A stretch of DNA of 64,000 nt, taken from positions 3,433,501 to 3,497,500 of the forward strand of contig CM061062.1 of NCBI GenBank assembly GCA_030762895.1, given 5' to 3'. Shown one piece after another: positions 35,935 through 48,425 of the stretch; the first letter of the stretch is position 1; the number at the start of each line of letters is the position of its first letter. Source of the stretch: Sophora flavescens (Eukaryota > Streptophyta > Magnoliopsida > Fabales > Fabaceae). Under the pieces are notes generated by a model. That model had not been told where the DNA came from. It did no database searches and saw only the letters and a list, made by a program, of their open reading frames with translations. A program made the position numbers and the translations under genes.

Positions 35935-37316
35935 TGGTCCCGCTGTCGCGCACGCGCCAAAAGGAACGAGCGGGTTTAAAACTGTAGTTTAGGGCGACAA
36001 CTCGGATGTCGTCTCACAAGGACTCTTAAAGTGTTATTTTTCACAAAAATAAGTTTTGGGGGGGGGGTTGGATTGGATGCAATCAAGGAAAATAAAACAA
36101 TGAAAAACAGAGCAATTAAAAACAGGGCAGTTTAAAGAGATTATCAAATAGCAAACAACGATTAATCTACTGTTCTCGAATTCCCAACTATCCTTGGTTC
36201 ATGTAATCCCAAGCCCTAAGCAGATTCTAATCCCCTTTCAGTTGTAGCAACAATTAACAACGCAATCACTACTACGGATATATGTTCCTATTCCCGAAAT
36301 AACAAACGGGGTTAAGCCCTCACGAACTAACGAACATGAATGAACACACGCGAAATAACAAACGCGATTAAGTATAGGAACATAACATCACTGAAACAAA
36401 TCAATACAACACTACACACTCCTGAAATAACAAACAGAAATGTATAATATGGTATTGAAAAGGGAAAAGCAATTAAAATAGGAATTACAAAACCTCAAGT
36501 ATATGGAATTCTCATACAGTAGACTAATCTAAGAATTTAGTTCTCCATAACAATAACGAAATACACAGAAAAATATGTAAAACTGTGGAGAAGCAAAAGT
36601 TGTTCATAATCTGCCCAGACAACTATTTATAACATTAAGGAATTTTTGTCCTCTCGCGAGGCGAAGCCTCTCTCGCGACACGAATCTTGTGAACAGTCTG
36701 CAACCTTTGGTATTCTCGCGAGGCGAAGAAAGGATCGCAGGGCGAGGAACTGAAGAGTCTTCTTTATTACGCCCGTTATGAACATCAGGGGCCAACCGTG
36801 ATGCTTTTTGACTTCCAGCCTCGCGAGGCGAATGGATGCTCGCGAGGCGAGACTCTTCAACTTCAAAACTGCCACAGCCGTGACCTTCAACACGGGTAAG
36901 CCATGATAGTCTCTGACTTTCAGGGTTGGGTGACTCGCGGGGCGAAATATTCTTCGCGGGGCGAACCAGAGACCTTGCATTTTCTTGGAATAGTCAGCCT
37001 TCGGGGTCGCGAGGCGAACCAGAGAGGATGTCATTTTCACTGTTCTGCTGGCTTTCAGGTTCGCGAGGCGATGGAAACTCTCGCGAGGCGAATCCCCTGT
37101 TTCTTTATTCTCTCAACTTCTACTTAACCTGAAAACAAAGAAATAACTATAAGTGTATTATTCGACTCAAAACTGGGTAATTTAACCTAAAACTACTTTA
37201 GAGACTCAAAACCTTGCTTGAGGACAATCTAATCTAATTTGGGTGAAAATAGGATATAATTTGCACAAAACCCTGGTCATACTAGCCATAAAACTAGATG
37301 AGCCAGAGGCTTATCA
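35935..37316 (-). repeat. 5' LTR of G
   Basis: 1382 bp, nearly identical to the 3' LTR. Differences include a run of 10 G instead of 22 (36058-36067), a ~10-bp insertion near 36335 and loss of about 28 bp of CGCGAGGCGAA repeat near 37010. TATA lies at 36621-36634. Confidence 0.95.
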
Positions 37317-37321
37317 ATAGG

Positions 37322-37921
37322 TTTGCAATCATCCATCTTGAATTTCTTTAACAATTCCTTTGTATACTTAGTTTGATGGATGTACACCTCGTCCACTGTT
37401 TGCTTTACTTGAAGTCCAAGAAAGAACTTGAGTTCTCCCATCATGCTCATTTCAAACTCTTTCTGCATAAGCTTAGAGAATTCTTTACATAGAGTTTCAT
37501 TAGTAGCACCCAAAATTATGTCATCAACATATATTTGAACAACAATAAAACTTGATTTATTGGATTTTCTAAATAAGGTTGTATCAACCTTTCCTCTACT
37601 AAAACCATTGTCCATTAAGAAGGAACTTAACCTCTCATACCAAGCTCTAGGAGCTTGTTTAAGGCAATATCCGGAGGTTGCATAACATATACTTCCTCAC
37701 TAATAACACCATTTAGAAAGTAACTTTTTAGATCCATTTGATATAGCGTTATACTATGATGTGCAACAAATGATAATAAGATGCGAATTGCCTCTAATCT
37801 AGAAACTGATGCAAAAGTTTCAGTGTAGTCTATACCTTCTTCTTGAGAATGACCTTGTGCAACAAGTCTAGCTTTATTTCTTACCACCTTACCATTTTCA
37901 TCAAGCTTATTTCTGTAAACC
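37322..37921 (-). pseudogene. Element E: reverse transcriptase
   Basis: Minus-strand frames read MVRNKARLVAQGHSQEEGID and YQMDLKSYFLNGVISEEVYV. After a shift near 37625 come FIVVQIYVDDIILGATNETL (catalytic YVDD) and GELKFFLGLQVKQTVDEVYI. This is a copia RT. It joins the 46042-46125 segment (LVPLPKGKYVIGTK) when solo LTR A and one CATTT are removed, and continues toward RNase H across G. Confidence 0.9.
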
Positions 37922-38438
37922 CATTTTGTGACACCCTAAAACCCGGCATCACATGGTTACCCGTTACAGAAAAGAAACTTATTTAAAACGCTGGTCGCTT
38001 TCGGAAAAATAACCTTTTATATAGGGTTACTGAAAAAGGGTACTCAATTTTTTTTTTGTTAAAAGAAGTTAAGAAAAGGTGATGAACACTCAACATGAAA
38101 ATAAACATCATACATATAAAATATAACTGTCCCACTTGGGATCTTAGGTTTGATTACTAAACAAGCCTTGTCGAACTGGCCAACATACACTAAAACAGCT
38201 ACTGAAGAAACAGGTAAAAAAAGAAACATCAAACCGGGGGTAGGGAACTGGGTACAAGACTCAAAAGATGGTTCTAAAAGCCTGGGGACTATCGGGACAA
38301 CTCCAAAAGCCGACGAACGATCTACCAATGCCTCCTGCATGCAGAGTGACCGCAGACGCTACCCCCAGACGAGATATGAGATGTCGGATCGATAACGTCA
38401 CCGCCATCGTGGATAAGGACGTCGTCATCTCTGGGATC

Positions 38439-38822
38439 CTACGGATGGTACTCTGGCTCCTCCTCGTCCTCGTCCTCGACCTCTATCAGCTCAAGAGGTT
38501 CTTCCTCGGGATCCTCTTCGGGATCCTCCTCCACTGGATCCTCCGCAAGTGGTTCAACTGGATCAAAATGCTCATGAAGGAGACCAGTGACTTGTAGCGT
38601 ATTAAGGTAGTACCATGGAGGTGGAAGCGCCACATTCCTCATCTCGACGGTATGAATCCTTCGTACGGGCACTCCGTTAGCATTCGTCTCGGTAGTCGTG
38701 ACTGGTCCTCGATACGTCGCGGTCGTCACACCCTCATGTATAGTCCAGTTCCCTATCGTCCCAGCATGATCAAACACTTCGCTCCTCGAGCTCGACTATG
38801 CCAAGGGAACGTTCAGATCCAT
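38439..38822 (-). pseudogene. Acidic ORF inside LTR A
   Basis: An ATG at 38822 lies directly after a candidate acceptor (CTTTTAG). The frame reads MDLNVPLA, one TAG, then VFDHAGTIGNWTIHEGVTTA, RRIHTVEMRNVALPPPWYY and a very acidic tail (AEDPVEEDPEEDPEEEPLEL; EVEDEDEEEPEYHP). The copy at 63199-63753 has the same start, the same order (G..G.W.IH, Y.GP, VE-V.LP, acidic tail) and also one stop, at a different place. That argues for an ancestral protein rather than chance. Family unknown. In sense it is near the U5 end of the LTR. Confidence 0.55.
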
Positions 38823-40589
38823 CTAAAAGAACGCGCATACCCGATACAAGAAGAAAAGAACAGAACATACAGATGTGCAAGAGTGAGATATCGTCATAAG
38901 ATATATCCCACAACAACCATGTACATGATACATACATCACATAATCATATGAGTAGTTAAATCATGCATATACATAACATAATAGTGTTATATCAAAGGG
39001 TCTCAAACCCGCACAATCAATCTTTGAAAATATGCATGACACTTCAATATCAGGCTCTAACTTAATCTCATGAGATATCAACACCGTTTTTCACCGGAGA
39101 AGAATTAGAGTTGGTCAATCTCTAGCCCACCGGGCAGTTGCCTCCATACCCTCATGCATTAAGGTCTCAGGACGAGCAACGTCACATATGCCTCTGAATC
39201 GGTCACATGGACTGACTCCCAAATACCACCTTGTATCTGATATGTAAGAAAGCACGTCTGCCTGGGGAAATGCACATGAGAAAATATTTTATTCAAAAGG
39301 TTTTCTTTGTGTTCATTATTTTTCGTTGTCGCAGCTCAAAGATAACGACTTAATCATCATTTCCCCATCACTTGAAAACTTAGAAACATAGGACACACAG
39401 TCTGAATGCTCAATCACAACACCAGAGACCGATGCCGCAGTCAAGGGTTGTGGTCATATAAATCACTTATGCTTTTATTCATGTTTTGAACTTAACATGA
39501 TAAGGACAATAGCCCACAACAACGAAATCAGAACGCACTGTCCTCGATTTCAAGAATTGGACTCTCAGTCCAGAACATCATGAATAGGACTCATGGCCTC
39601 GATTTAACACTGGTCCAAGATCACGTACGTATAACTGAATACTAGAGGCGACGTCTCGCGTACTAGATTCTCCTTCTTAAGTACTTATTTTTCATTCAGT
39701 GAAAATCAAATTCAAAACCGAATCCTCGATAGCCTATCCAGGCTATCGGAAAGTTTCTAAAACATTTAGGAGAAAACCTTTTCTTTGAAAATCTTTTATA
39801 AAGCATCTTTGAAATACTTTTATCTTTGAAAATCTCCAATAGGATATTTCCAAATAATCTTGAAAGTTTTCACTTGAAGACACATAGTTCGAAAATGATT
39901 TTTCTCTTATCTAACAATAGTTCACCAAAACCATTTCAACATTTAAAACAAGTACTTTAAGTTAATGAGATTTTGAAAAAGAACACCAATCCTTTCATCT
40001 TCAAAGTTTATTAAGGTTTTTAATCCTTATAACAGTTGAGCACAGACACAAGTCTGGCTTAGCAAACTTTCAATATTCTCAGTTCAATGCTAATATCACA
40101 GTTGAAAGCAACTTCACAGATATGCATTATAACATTTAGAACAAGCACAATTCAACATCAGATAATAGCATAACAGTTCAAGTACATTAGATAACCAAGT
40201 AAGCTCAATCAACATATAAATATCCAGTTAAACACATACACACATGCATACAGTTATTGAATATCTTTAGGAAATCCCATCTTACCTCACGTCGTAGTTA
40301 AGAGTTTTGTATTTGAAAAGAAGGTTCAGGAACGTCCTTGCTTCTCCGGCGATGGAAGTCTAAGGTTACCAATCATAAAATCATTAGTTAAAAAAAAATC
40401 AACTCGAGAACACTAACCACAAGGTATAGGTTCGGTTCATACAATAAACTAGGATTAGGGGTTTCCGAAATTTATGTGACTCTTGGATTTATGATCCTTA
40501 AGTGCTAGAAGTTCATAAACAACAATCTTTTAACAAAGTTGAATTAAAAATCCCACTAAGTACTTGACTTAGGGTTTCGGCCAAGCATA

Positions 40590-41260
40590 GGTAAATAGGC
40601 TAGGAATTTCTAAACTTTCCAATCTCTTTAGGTTAGCATCCACACATAGTAAGGAGCTTGAAACCATGATCATTTCGGAAAATGGAAAAATCAAATGTCT
40701 TAGACCATGAACTCTTAGGTTCGGCCTTAACAAGTTTGTGAGGTTAGAGATATTTAAATCATCCAATCTTTTGGACATAGCATCCTTTAACATGAAGGAG
40801 TTTTACTCCATAATCATCTTGGAAAACAAAATAAAATAACACATCCTAGGTCAAATGTTACATTTGGCCATCATAGGAAAATAAAGCAAGAAAATATTTT
40901 AAACTTTCCAATCACTTAGACATAGCATCCTTTAACATAAGGAGCTTTTTAGTCCATGATCACTTTGGAAAACAAAACTCAACATCTTTGCCATAACCAT
41001 TTAAGGTTTCGACCTTTTCAAGAAATAGGGGTTAGAAATCTTCAAACTTTCCAATTTCTTGGACGTAGCATCCTTCTATATCAAGGAGTCTTAATCCATG
41101 ATCATTTTGGAAAAAAAAACTTAAACACCATTGCCTTAAAACTCATTGGTTTTGGTCTTTACATAAAAATAGGGTAAAAATCTTTAAACTTTCCAATCAC
41201 TTAGACATAGCATCTTTTAACATAAGGGAGCCTTGGTCCATGATCATCTTGGAAATGAAA
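40590..41260 (-). repeat. Degenerate ~130-150-bp tandem repeats of LTR A
   Basis: AAACTTTCCAATCNCTTAG followed by ATAGCATCCTTTAACAT-like text and TCCATGATCATTTTGGAAAA recurs four to five times. The same unit makes up 56880-57640 in B2. Confidence 0.75.
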
Positions 41261-41618
41261 CTCAAATACAAACTCATACATGTAAAAGTTGAAACAAGAT
41301 TCACCTAAACCATATGAGACACCCCGTTGTGCCCCATTGTATTATTAAATTAGAACCTTATTATTTATTTACTTAATCGCACGCTTATCATTGAAAATAC
41401 GTAAAAATTAAAACTTAATTAATAATCATATAACTTCTTGCAATATAAAACACTCCAAAACTATATTACATAAATACACACATAATTATCCTTTATTTTA
41501 CACAACACTGTTTAGGATATCCTCTCAGTAGGATCCCACACAGGTACTTATTTATACAAACTGCTTATAACTAACGAAAAATAAAAATGTCTTATATGAC
41601 TCACTGGCCCTAAACTTA

Positions 41619-41752
41619 CTACACTATATTATTAGGATCAGTAGGTTGTTCTCCAGCGTCAGCTTCATATGGAATGTCATTCAACTCCTCAACAACCTCT
41701 GTCTCGTACAGGGTTCCATCCATCTCCTCAGCAACATATTCGTCCATCTGGT
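41619..41752 (-). CDS. Short acidic exon-like coding end in B1
   Basis: After the candidate acceptor TTAGAAG at 41753, the frame that begins with the last G of the donor exon reads DQMDEYVAEEMDGTLYETEV and continues EELNDIPYEADAGEQPTD to a TAG at 41619. The homologous positions in B2 and B3 give related acidic text (DPM-E ... EELDGTPY). Coding is inferred from conservation of frame and acidity across three diverged copies. No function is known. Confidence 0.45.
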
Positions 41753-43439
41753 CTTCTAACGTAACAAAGTAGACATACACAAAAATACAGAAATAGGGAG
41801 ATAAGAAACAGTTCTATCATCATAAGCAGAAAAGATTCATAGCATATAATACAATAATAGTCACAAACATGCATCACTCACAATTTACAATCATTCATAC
41901 TTTATAACATCATCCTCTACCCTCCAACTCATTCAACTAAACCTTTATGCTGACGTGGCCACTGCTAATCCTATCACACATCCCTCGTTAGGAATGTCAG
42001 TCAGTCATCCAAGTGACACGTTCCCAACGCCGGTGCACATTCTCATCCATGGTGAGAATGCTCATGCAAAGCAATGACACTATAGCTGCACAGTACCGTC
42101 GGTGCACACCCTGATTTTCTCTCTCAACTCTGTCAAGGGTGCTCATGTATAGCAATGACACTTTAGTTACACAACTTAACTTCTAATTTGGAATGGTCCA
42201 CGAGAACTTCAGACCTCGTGTATCTCAAATACACGATTATGAACAACAATGCAACATATGATTCTCACTGACTTTTATCAATAACAACCTAGTACCTCAA
42301 GCTTTTCCTCATAACCTCCACTTACATTCTATATCACATCACTTCTATAAAATAATAGTGAAGCACCTCTAATTCATATTCAAAACTCTCACCTAAACAA
42401 AATACCTCCGAGCAATATATATCTTTACTTAAAATCAACTAAGCAATTTATCAAACCAGGCAGATCATGCATAACACAATAATCAATAAAATATTCGAAC
42501 ACCAAAATAACGTCACATGCAGTAGAATACCTCAACCAGCGGATCACAAACAGTCAAAAGTAAATAATTCAGACATCCTCAAATATGAATAATTAACCTA
42601 AGGCGATAAACCTACAATTCCCAAATCGTCATTGGTATTACGGAAAAGTTTCCTATACGATTTTGGTATTGTCGATTACTCGACCACTAGTAGGGTTTAG
42701 GTCGCCCTACACCATTATTATAAATTATATACTACTTATCGGTTCCGACGATGGAATGGTTCTTTCTCCCACCTGAGCTTATCTCTGGAAACACGAACTT
42801 CCCACTCCTCGTCACGACCCTACGGTTATTAAATCAACCTTCAACCAATCAACATAAGAATGAATTAATCAAACAAAGTTCATCCTTAACCACAAAAGGC
42901 GAGGTTCAGCTATGACAACCCAAAATAAGGCTAGGGATTTCAAAACGTCATAAACTCTTAGATCAATGATCCATAAGCATTTATAATTATAAAACCAATG
43001 ATCATAACTAAAAGAATTGAAACAAAATCCTCTAACCCAAAGGTTAGGGTTTCGGTATATATTAGAAAAATAGGCTAGGAAATTTAGTTGGATTCAAGCT
43101 CTTGGATTTAGATCATATAGGTACTAGAGAGCTCAAATCAAGCATTAGATTTCAAAAATGAAAACAAAATCATCAAACCCTCCTTTGAGTGAGATTCGGC
43201 CACTTAAAGAAAATAGGGAATTAAAATGTTTTTGATTACATGCTCTTGGATAATGAAAGTAGAAGACATCACAAGATCATAGAAATTGGTTTCACATTAA
43301 AAGGATTTTTCTACAATTTTCTAGAATTATTTGAAGTTCTAGATCTAGGAATGGAAATTTATGAAAACTTGATGATCATGGCTTGATCTTACCAAATAAA
43401 TGAAGGAGAAGACTTGGATGATTAATCAGAAGAGCTTTT

Positions 43440-43579
43440 ACCTCTTGAAGATTGAAGAAATGAAGAAAATGATCAACCTTCACTAAGTTGAAAACTGGAC
43501 AGCTTGAGGGTGTGATGGTATTGTGAGTGTATCTCGCAACATACTCATCCAAAAATCATGAACTGTGGATTTATAGAAA
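43440..43579 (-). promoter_or_regulatory. LTR B1 promoter, leader and splice donor
   Basis: In sense, TTTCTATAAATCC (43579-43567) is followed by a leader ending CTTCAAGAG|GTAAAAGC at 43442/43441, an excellent 5' splice site. Confidence 0.5.
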
Positions 43580-45290
43580 TATAAGAAGAAAAGGAACAAC
43601 TTTGGTGTGAAGGTTTCATTTGGTTCATATCATAACAGGTGTGAAAAAGGGCCTTCTTTCTGCTGTTTCTTGGGTTGCTGAGAATTCTGGGCACTTTCGG
43701 TATTTTGAGCCTATCTCCCAATCCTCTTATCCGTTTTTGATGATATTTATCTTGTTGGAAATAAGATAGAAAGTTTAACAACTTTTATGTTGATAGTTTT
43801 TCGAGTTTCAGAAAGGAAGAGGGTCATATTTTTGGTGGGGATTCGGTGTTCTTATGGTTTTGTAACTTAGTTGGTGAGGAAGATGAAGAGAATGGAGGTG
43901 TGAGTGAAGGGGCTGCGGTTTTGAGGTATATATAGGCTATATATTAGGCCTTGTTTGGTTTATTAGATGTTGTATTAATAGCTTTTGTGATTATTTAATT
44001 AATATAAGCTTAACCATAGTTAATAATTAACTTAACTAAGGTTATAATTAACTTAACTAAGGTTATTTTGGCTAACCATGGTTAATAATATGTGGCTCAC
44101 ATTTGATGGAGGTGTGGCTGATTTTAGACCACCCATAGTGACTCACCAATGAGTCACCGATCCTATCCGTTAACGGTTCCCGGAAATTTCGTACGCAGCT
44201 CCGTCATTTACCCGATTTCGGTTTTTGAGAGGAAAATAATGAAACGAGAGCAAAATAAAATAGGTATGATTTATTGGAGGTGGATGCACGAAATTGGAGA
44301 GATGTGATAGGTTTACAACCACGTAAAATGAGTGGTTAAGAGTGCGTAGATGTGTCTTGTTAATACCCGCGAAAGCTTGGGGTTATTTGGTCTTTTTACC
44401 TAAAAGTCATGATTACTAGCATTTAATGCTCATAAATGCTTGGTGACTCATCCTCCACGAGTCATCATGTATGAATCGTTGTCCCGATCTCTTGATGGGT
44501 CTTTGCAGTTCCGTTTTCGACTCCGTCGGTTTCCCGATTAGGGTTTTACGCCTGCGTAAAAGCGTAATATTTCGTTTTCGGTTGAAAATTTTCAAAACAA
44601 CCAAACTCGTTAGAAATATGATTTAAATATAAACCATTTCGTTCATGAGTCAAAATTAGGTTTTCTGATCATTAAAATCTTACTGTCAGTCAAAACACCG
44701 ACTGTTTTCCGTCCGAACTTTTACCAAAATTCGTCCGAATAAACATAATATTTTATTTCTGATCAGAAATTTGGAAAGTAGACTTCCTCACGGACAAAAT
44801 ATAAAAAATCTACAAATTTCAGTTTTCGGGTCAAATTAGGGTTTTCTGTTAGTATAGAATTATACTGTCAGTTAAAAAACGCAGACCGGGCTCCGTCTGA
44901 ATTTTCAACCCAAAATTTCAGCGTAGCCTTCTACCATAAGAGAGACTATGGCTATGATTTTATTTTATTTAAAATCACTTTCTAACTCTCAGATTAAAAT
45001 ATAATTAATTATATTTTAACCGGTTAAACATCGTAATTAAAAATCAGGCTGTTACACCATATACATGGTTTCGGCCTCCTTAGGAAGAAGGGGTTAGGAA
45101 ACCTTGTTTTACACAACCTTTTAGTATGTGATAGTATGAGTAAATACACGAATATAGAAAGTAGTTTCAACTCAAAAGGAGTTTTCTACCATTTTTGAGA
45201 GGTTTTAGAAGTTAAAAGCACATAAAGGACATATGAAGAAAACTTTGAAATAAAAGATGAAAATTTGAAAAAGAACTACATAGAAGTATT

Positions 45291-45456
45291 ACCCTTAACA
45301 AGATGAACAACTTTGATGAAGAACTCTAAGAGAAAAGCTTGATAAAAATGTAAACTTTGTAAGAGAGAAGAAGAAGAAGAAGAAATGTAGTAAAGTGTAA
45401 ATGTGAGAAATGGAGGGAAGTGATGAAGTGTGGAAATGAAGAGTGTTTATAGAGAG
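45291..45456 (-). promoter_or_regulatory. LTR A promoter, leader and splice donor
   Basis: In sense, CTCTCTATAAAC (45456-45445), a leader rich in TTC, then TGTTAAGG|GTAATACT at 45293/45292, a good 5' splice site. The inferred acceptor is at 38823 in front of the acidic ORF. Confidence 0.45.
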
Positions 45457-46041
45457 TGAGAGGAGAGGGTCACGATTTTGGGAGAGGAAGAAAGAAAGTG
45501 GGTTGCTTGTAGAGAGGATAAGGAGTTAAGGTGATGTGATGTGATTGGAGAGAGAAAGATGAAAAAGTGAGATTTTTGAAAAAAAAGTCATGATTCACCT
45601 TTTGAGATGTGTCATAACCTTCACATCAAGTCACTTCATGTCACTTCATCCACTTGATGCTCTGCTCCATTGCGTATCAGATGACTTCCGCGATCGTATT
45701 TCCCGACGATTTTGCCCGGGAAATTCCTAAGATTTGGCCCCGAACAAGATTTTTCAATAAACTCCAAACCCACACAAAACATCATAAAAACACTAACCGT
45801 CTCGTTCACGAATTAAAATTTGGTCTCTAGCTCAGTAAACTTGTATTGGCAGTGAGAACCCAGACCGATTTTCGTCTGAATTTTCGACTGAAAATTTTAC
45901 TGTGACTTCATACGGTAAAACAACACAAGAAAATGATTTTATTTTAAATAAAATCATCCTCTGGATTTTATAAAAAATAAACACATTAAAGCATGTATTT
46001 ACTGATAAAAAAGCATACGAAAAACAGGATGTTACACATTT

Positions 46042-46498
46042 GGTTCCAATAACATATTTGCCTTTTGGTAAAGGCACAAGAGTCCACACTTCAATTCTTT
46101 CAAACTGGTTCCATTCTTCCTGCATTGCAAGAATCCAGCCCTCGTCCGCTGTTTTTGGTTCTAACTCAGACTAATGTAGAATCATCTTGCTCTCTGAATG
46201 TAGATCTGGTTCTTAGCTTATCATTAGGATTCCAAATGATTTGATTTTATGGATGATAATTCCTGAAGTACCAAGATCTCTGAACATTTTCCTGTTGAGA
46301 AGTTGAAGTTTCTGACTCATGTTGTTGAGGGTCATCCACTTGATCATCAGTCTTGACCTTTGCGGTTCTTCTGAGATATTGAGATCAAGATCTACAAAGC
46401 TTCATCTAGCTCTGATAGTTTCTTATCAGGTTGCTTGTCATCAAACTTAACATGTATACATTCCTCTACTACCAGAGTTCTAGAATTATATACTCTAA
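46042..46498 (-). pseudogene. Element E: integrase-RT linker and RT start
   Basis: Minus-strand frames give YNSRTLVVEECIHVKFDDKQ (the usual text after copia integrase) near 46495-46430, then a degenerate stretch. MQEEWNQFERIEVWTLVPLP and KGKYVIGTK follow at 46125-46042 (RT start). Several stops are present. Confidence 0.85.
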
Positions 46499-47274
46499 GG
46501 GCTCGTTTGGTGGTCACGATAGGAGAGACATGATAAGATAAGCTATCATATCCTGTCTGAAACTATTGTTTGGTGAGCTAGCAGGATAAGATAAACAAAT
46601 CCTGTCACCTATCATATCTCGTCCATCTAGTTAAAATTCTATAATGATGGAGGAGCTGGGTTAGAACTTAACATGATAGGATAAGGTGATTTAAAATATA
46701 ATAAAATATAAAAATATTTTATATATAAAATAATTAAAGTAAAATATAATATAATATGGTTACAAAAAAATGTATAATAAAACATAAAATAATAAAAGTA
46801 TTGATAATTAATTTTAATTTTTTTTTTATTTTGTCACAAGGCTAATGTTACTTTATATTATTGTGAAAAACTGAAAAAATAAATAAAAAATATTCTAATA
46901 TTTTAACTATATGAAAAGTAAAAACTAAAAATGAATATTTAAAATTATAAAAAAAAAAATAATTTAAGTTAAACAATATTTTAAAAGTTTAAAAATATTA
47001 TATGTAATTTTATTATAAGGACAATTTTGTCATTTTTATATAATCTTAAAAAATGAAAATTATAAAAAACCAAAATCTAATACAATATGAAAAATTCAGA
47101 ACAAAAACGAAAATTTTAAAACTCATACTAAAATTACAATGCTATCCAGTTGGTTATCTGGTGGACACCAAACGTTGGATAGGATAATAGCTTATCCTGC
47201 TCATATCATATCATACTCCTATCCTGCTCTCTTATCCTATCAGCCGCTATCCTATCCTGACCACCAAACGGCCC
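46499..47274. mobile_element. Tourist-like (PIF/Harbinger) MITE, 776 bp
   Basis: Ends are GGGCTCGTTTGGTGGTCA and TGACCACCAAACGGCCC, flanked by TAA on both sides (46496-46498 and 47275-47277). The interior is AT-rich without an ORF. The duplication and ends fit a Tourist MITE. It is the intact relative of 2856-4373, in opposite orientation, and sits in the E integrase C-terminal region. Confidence 0.9.
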
Positions 47275-47277
47275 TAA

Positions 47278-48425
47278 AGCCTTTGGACGACTCAATATCC
47301 TAACAGAATTCCATTATCTACTTTAGCATCAAACTTACCAAGTTGATCTTTAGTATTCAATCTATAGTATTTACAACCAAAAGGATGAAAATAAGATATG
47401 TTGGGTTTTCGTCCTTTCCACAATTCATAAGGAGTCTTATTCAAAATTGGTCTAATGTATATTATATTCTGAATGTAGCAAGCAGTATTAACAGCTTCAG
47501 CCCAGAAGTGTCGAGGGACATAGTTATCATTGAGCATTGTTCTAGACATCTCTTGAAGAGATCTGTCCTTTCTCTCTACCATACCATTTTGCTGTGGTGT
47601 TCTAGGTATTGAGAAGTTGTGAAGTATACCACTTTCTTCACAGAACTTATGAAATAGCTCATTTTGAAACCCTCCCCCATGGTCACTTCTGATTTAAGTG
47701 ATACACAAGCCTTTTTCATTCTGTACACATTTGCAGAATACAGAGAAGACCTTGAAAGACTCATCCTTGTGAGCTAGGAACACAGCCCTTGTCCATCTAG
47801 TGTAGTCGTCTACAATGACTAGACCATATTTCTTTCCACTAACAGAGGCAGTCATAGTTGGTCCAAACAGATCAAGGTGTAGCAACTCTAGTGGTCTATT
47901 GGTACTAACAACATTCTTAGATTCAAATGAACCTTTAACTTGTTTTCCCTTTTCACATGCATCACAGAGAGCATCAGATTTGTACTTGAGGTTTGGTAAT
48001 CATCTCACGAGGTTATGCTTATTCAGCTTTGAAATTAACTTCAAGTTTGCATGACCTAGCCTTTTGTGCCAAATCCATCATTCATCTTCAATGGACACTA
48101 GACATGAGACACTTTGATTTGTAAGATCCTCCAAGTCAATCTTATACAGATTGTTTTGCCTCTTGGCTGTGAATAAGAGTGATCCATCAGGTTTCTTGAT
48201 ATTACACATGTTCTTATCAAAAGAAACAACAAACCCACTATCACACAATTGACTTATGCTTAGCAGATTATGTTTTAAACCATTAACTAAAAGAACATTA
48301 TCAATGGAGGGAAAATGATGTTTACAAATTTGACCTACTCCAATGATCTTCCCTTTCTGATTACCTCCAAGTACCAGGATGTGTTTCTTTCCATTGTCAA
48401 GCAAGTCTGCAACAGGTACAATCAT
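47278..48425 (-). pseudogene. Element E: integrase with pre-integrase domain
   Basis: The minus strand reads GKIIGVGQICKHHFPSIDNV and LKHNLLSISQLCDSGFVVSF, then WHKRLGHANLKLISKLN and CDACEKGKQVKGSF (zinc-binding region). The catalytic core has D in HLDLFGPTM, D in RSDHGGGFQNE and E in QNGMVERKDRSLQEM. Later text includes RHFWAEAVNTACYIQN and ELWKGRKPNISYFHPFGCKY. Two in-frame stops interrupt it, and the MITE cuts it after NGILLGY. This enzyme class inserts copia cDNA. Confidence 0.9.

Larger units (their letters stand above)
27545..37316 (-). mobile_element. Element G: recent Athila-type Ty3/gypsy retrotransposon
   Basis: LTRs are 27545-28946 (3') and 35935-37316 (5'), with the duplication ATAGG exact at 27540-27544 and 37317-37321. 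The primer site is of the Athila type. The order gag, protease, RT, RNase H, integrase and 1.4-kb 3' region is that of the Athila lineage. No env ORF is seen. The LTRs are nearly identical, so insertion was recent, yet gag-pol holds two in-frame stops and two frameshifts. It inserted in the RT-RNase H region of E. Confidence 0.95.
41315..45056 (-). mobile_element. Solo LTR B1 (3742 bp)
   Basis: Plus-strand start TGAGACACCCCGTTGTG and end GGCTGTTACA; in sense it begins TGTAACAG. The exact duplication CCATA is at 41310-41314 and 45057-45061. It shares its ends and several interior blocks with B2 and B3, for example the ACTAGTAGGGTTTAGGTCGC region. No retrotransposon proteins are present. Confidence 0.85.
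37927..46036 (-). mobile_element. Solo LTR A (~4.4 kb), split by solo LTR B1
   Basis: Starts TGTGACACCC and ends ATGTTACA on the plus strand. The exact 5-bp duplication CATTT is at 37922-37926 and 46037-46041. Without B1 and its duplication it is 4363 bp. It has no gag-pol, and its left part resembles the LTR that follows a tRNA-iMet site at 62770, so it is a solo LTR of a gypsy element. In sense it has a TATA box, leader, splice donor and an acidic ORF (separate entries). Confidence 0.85.
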
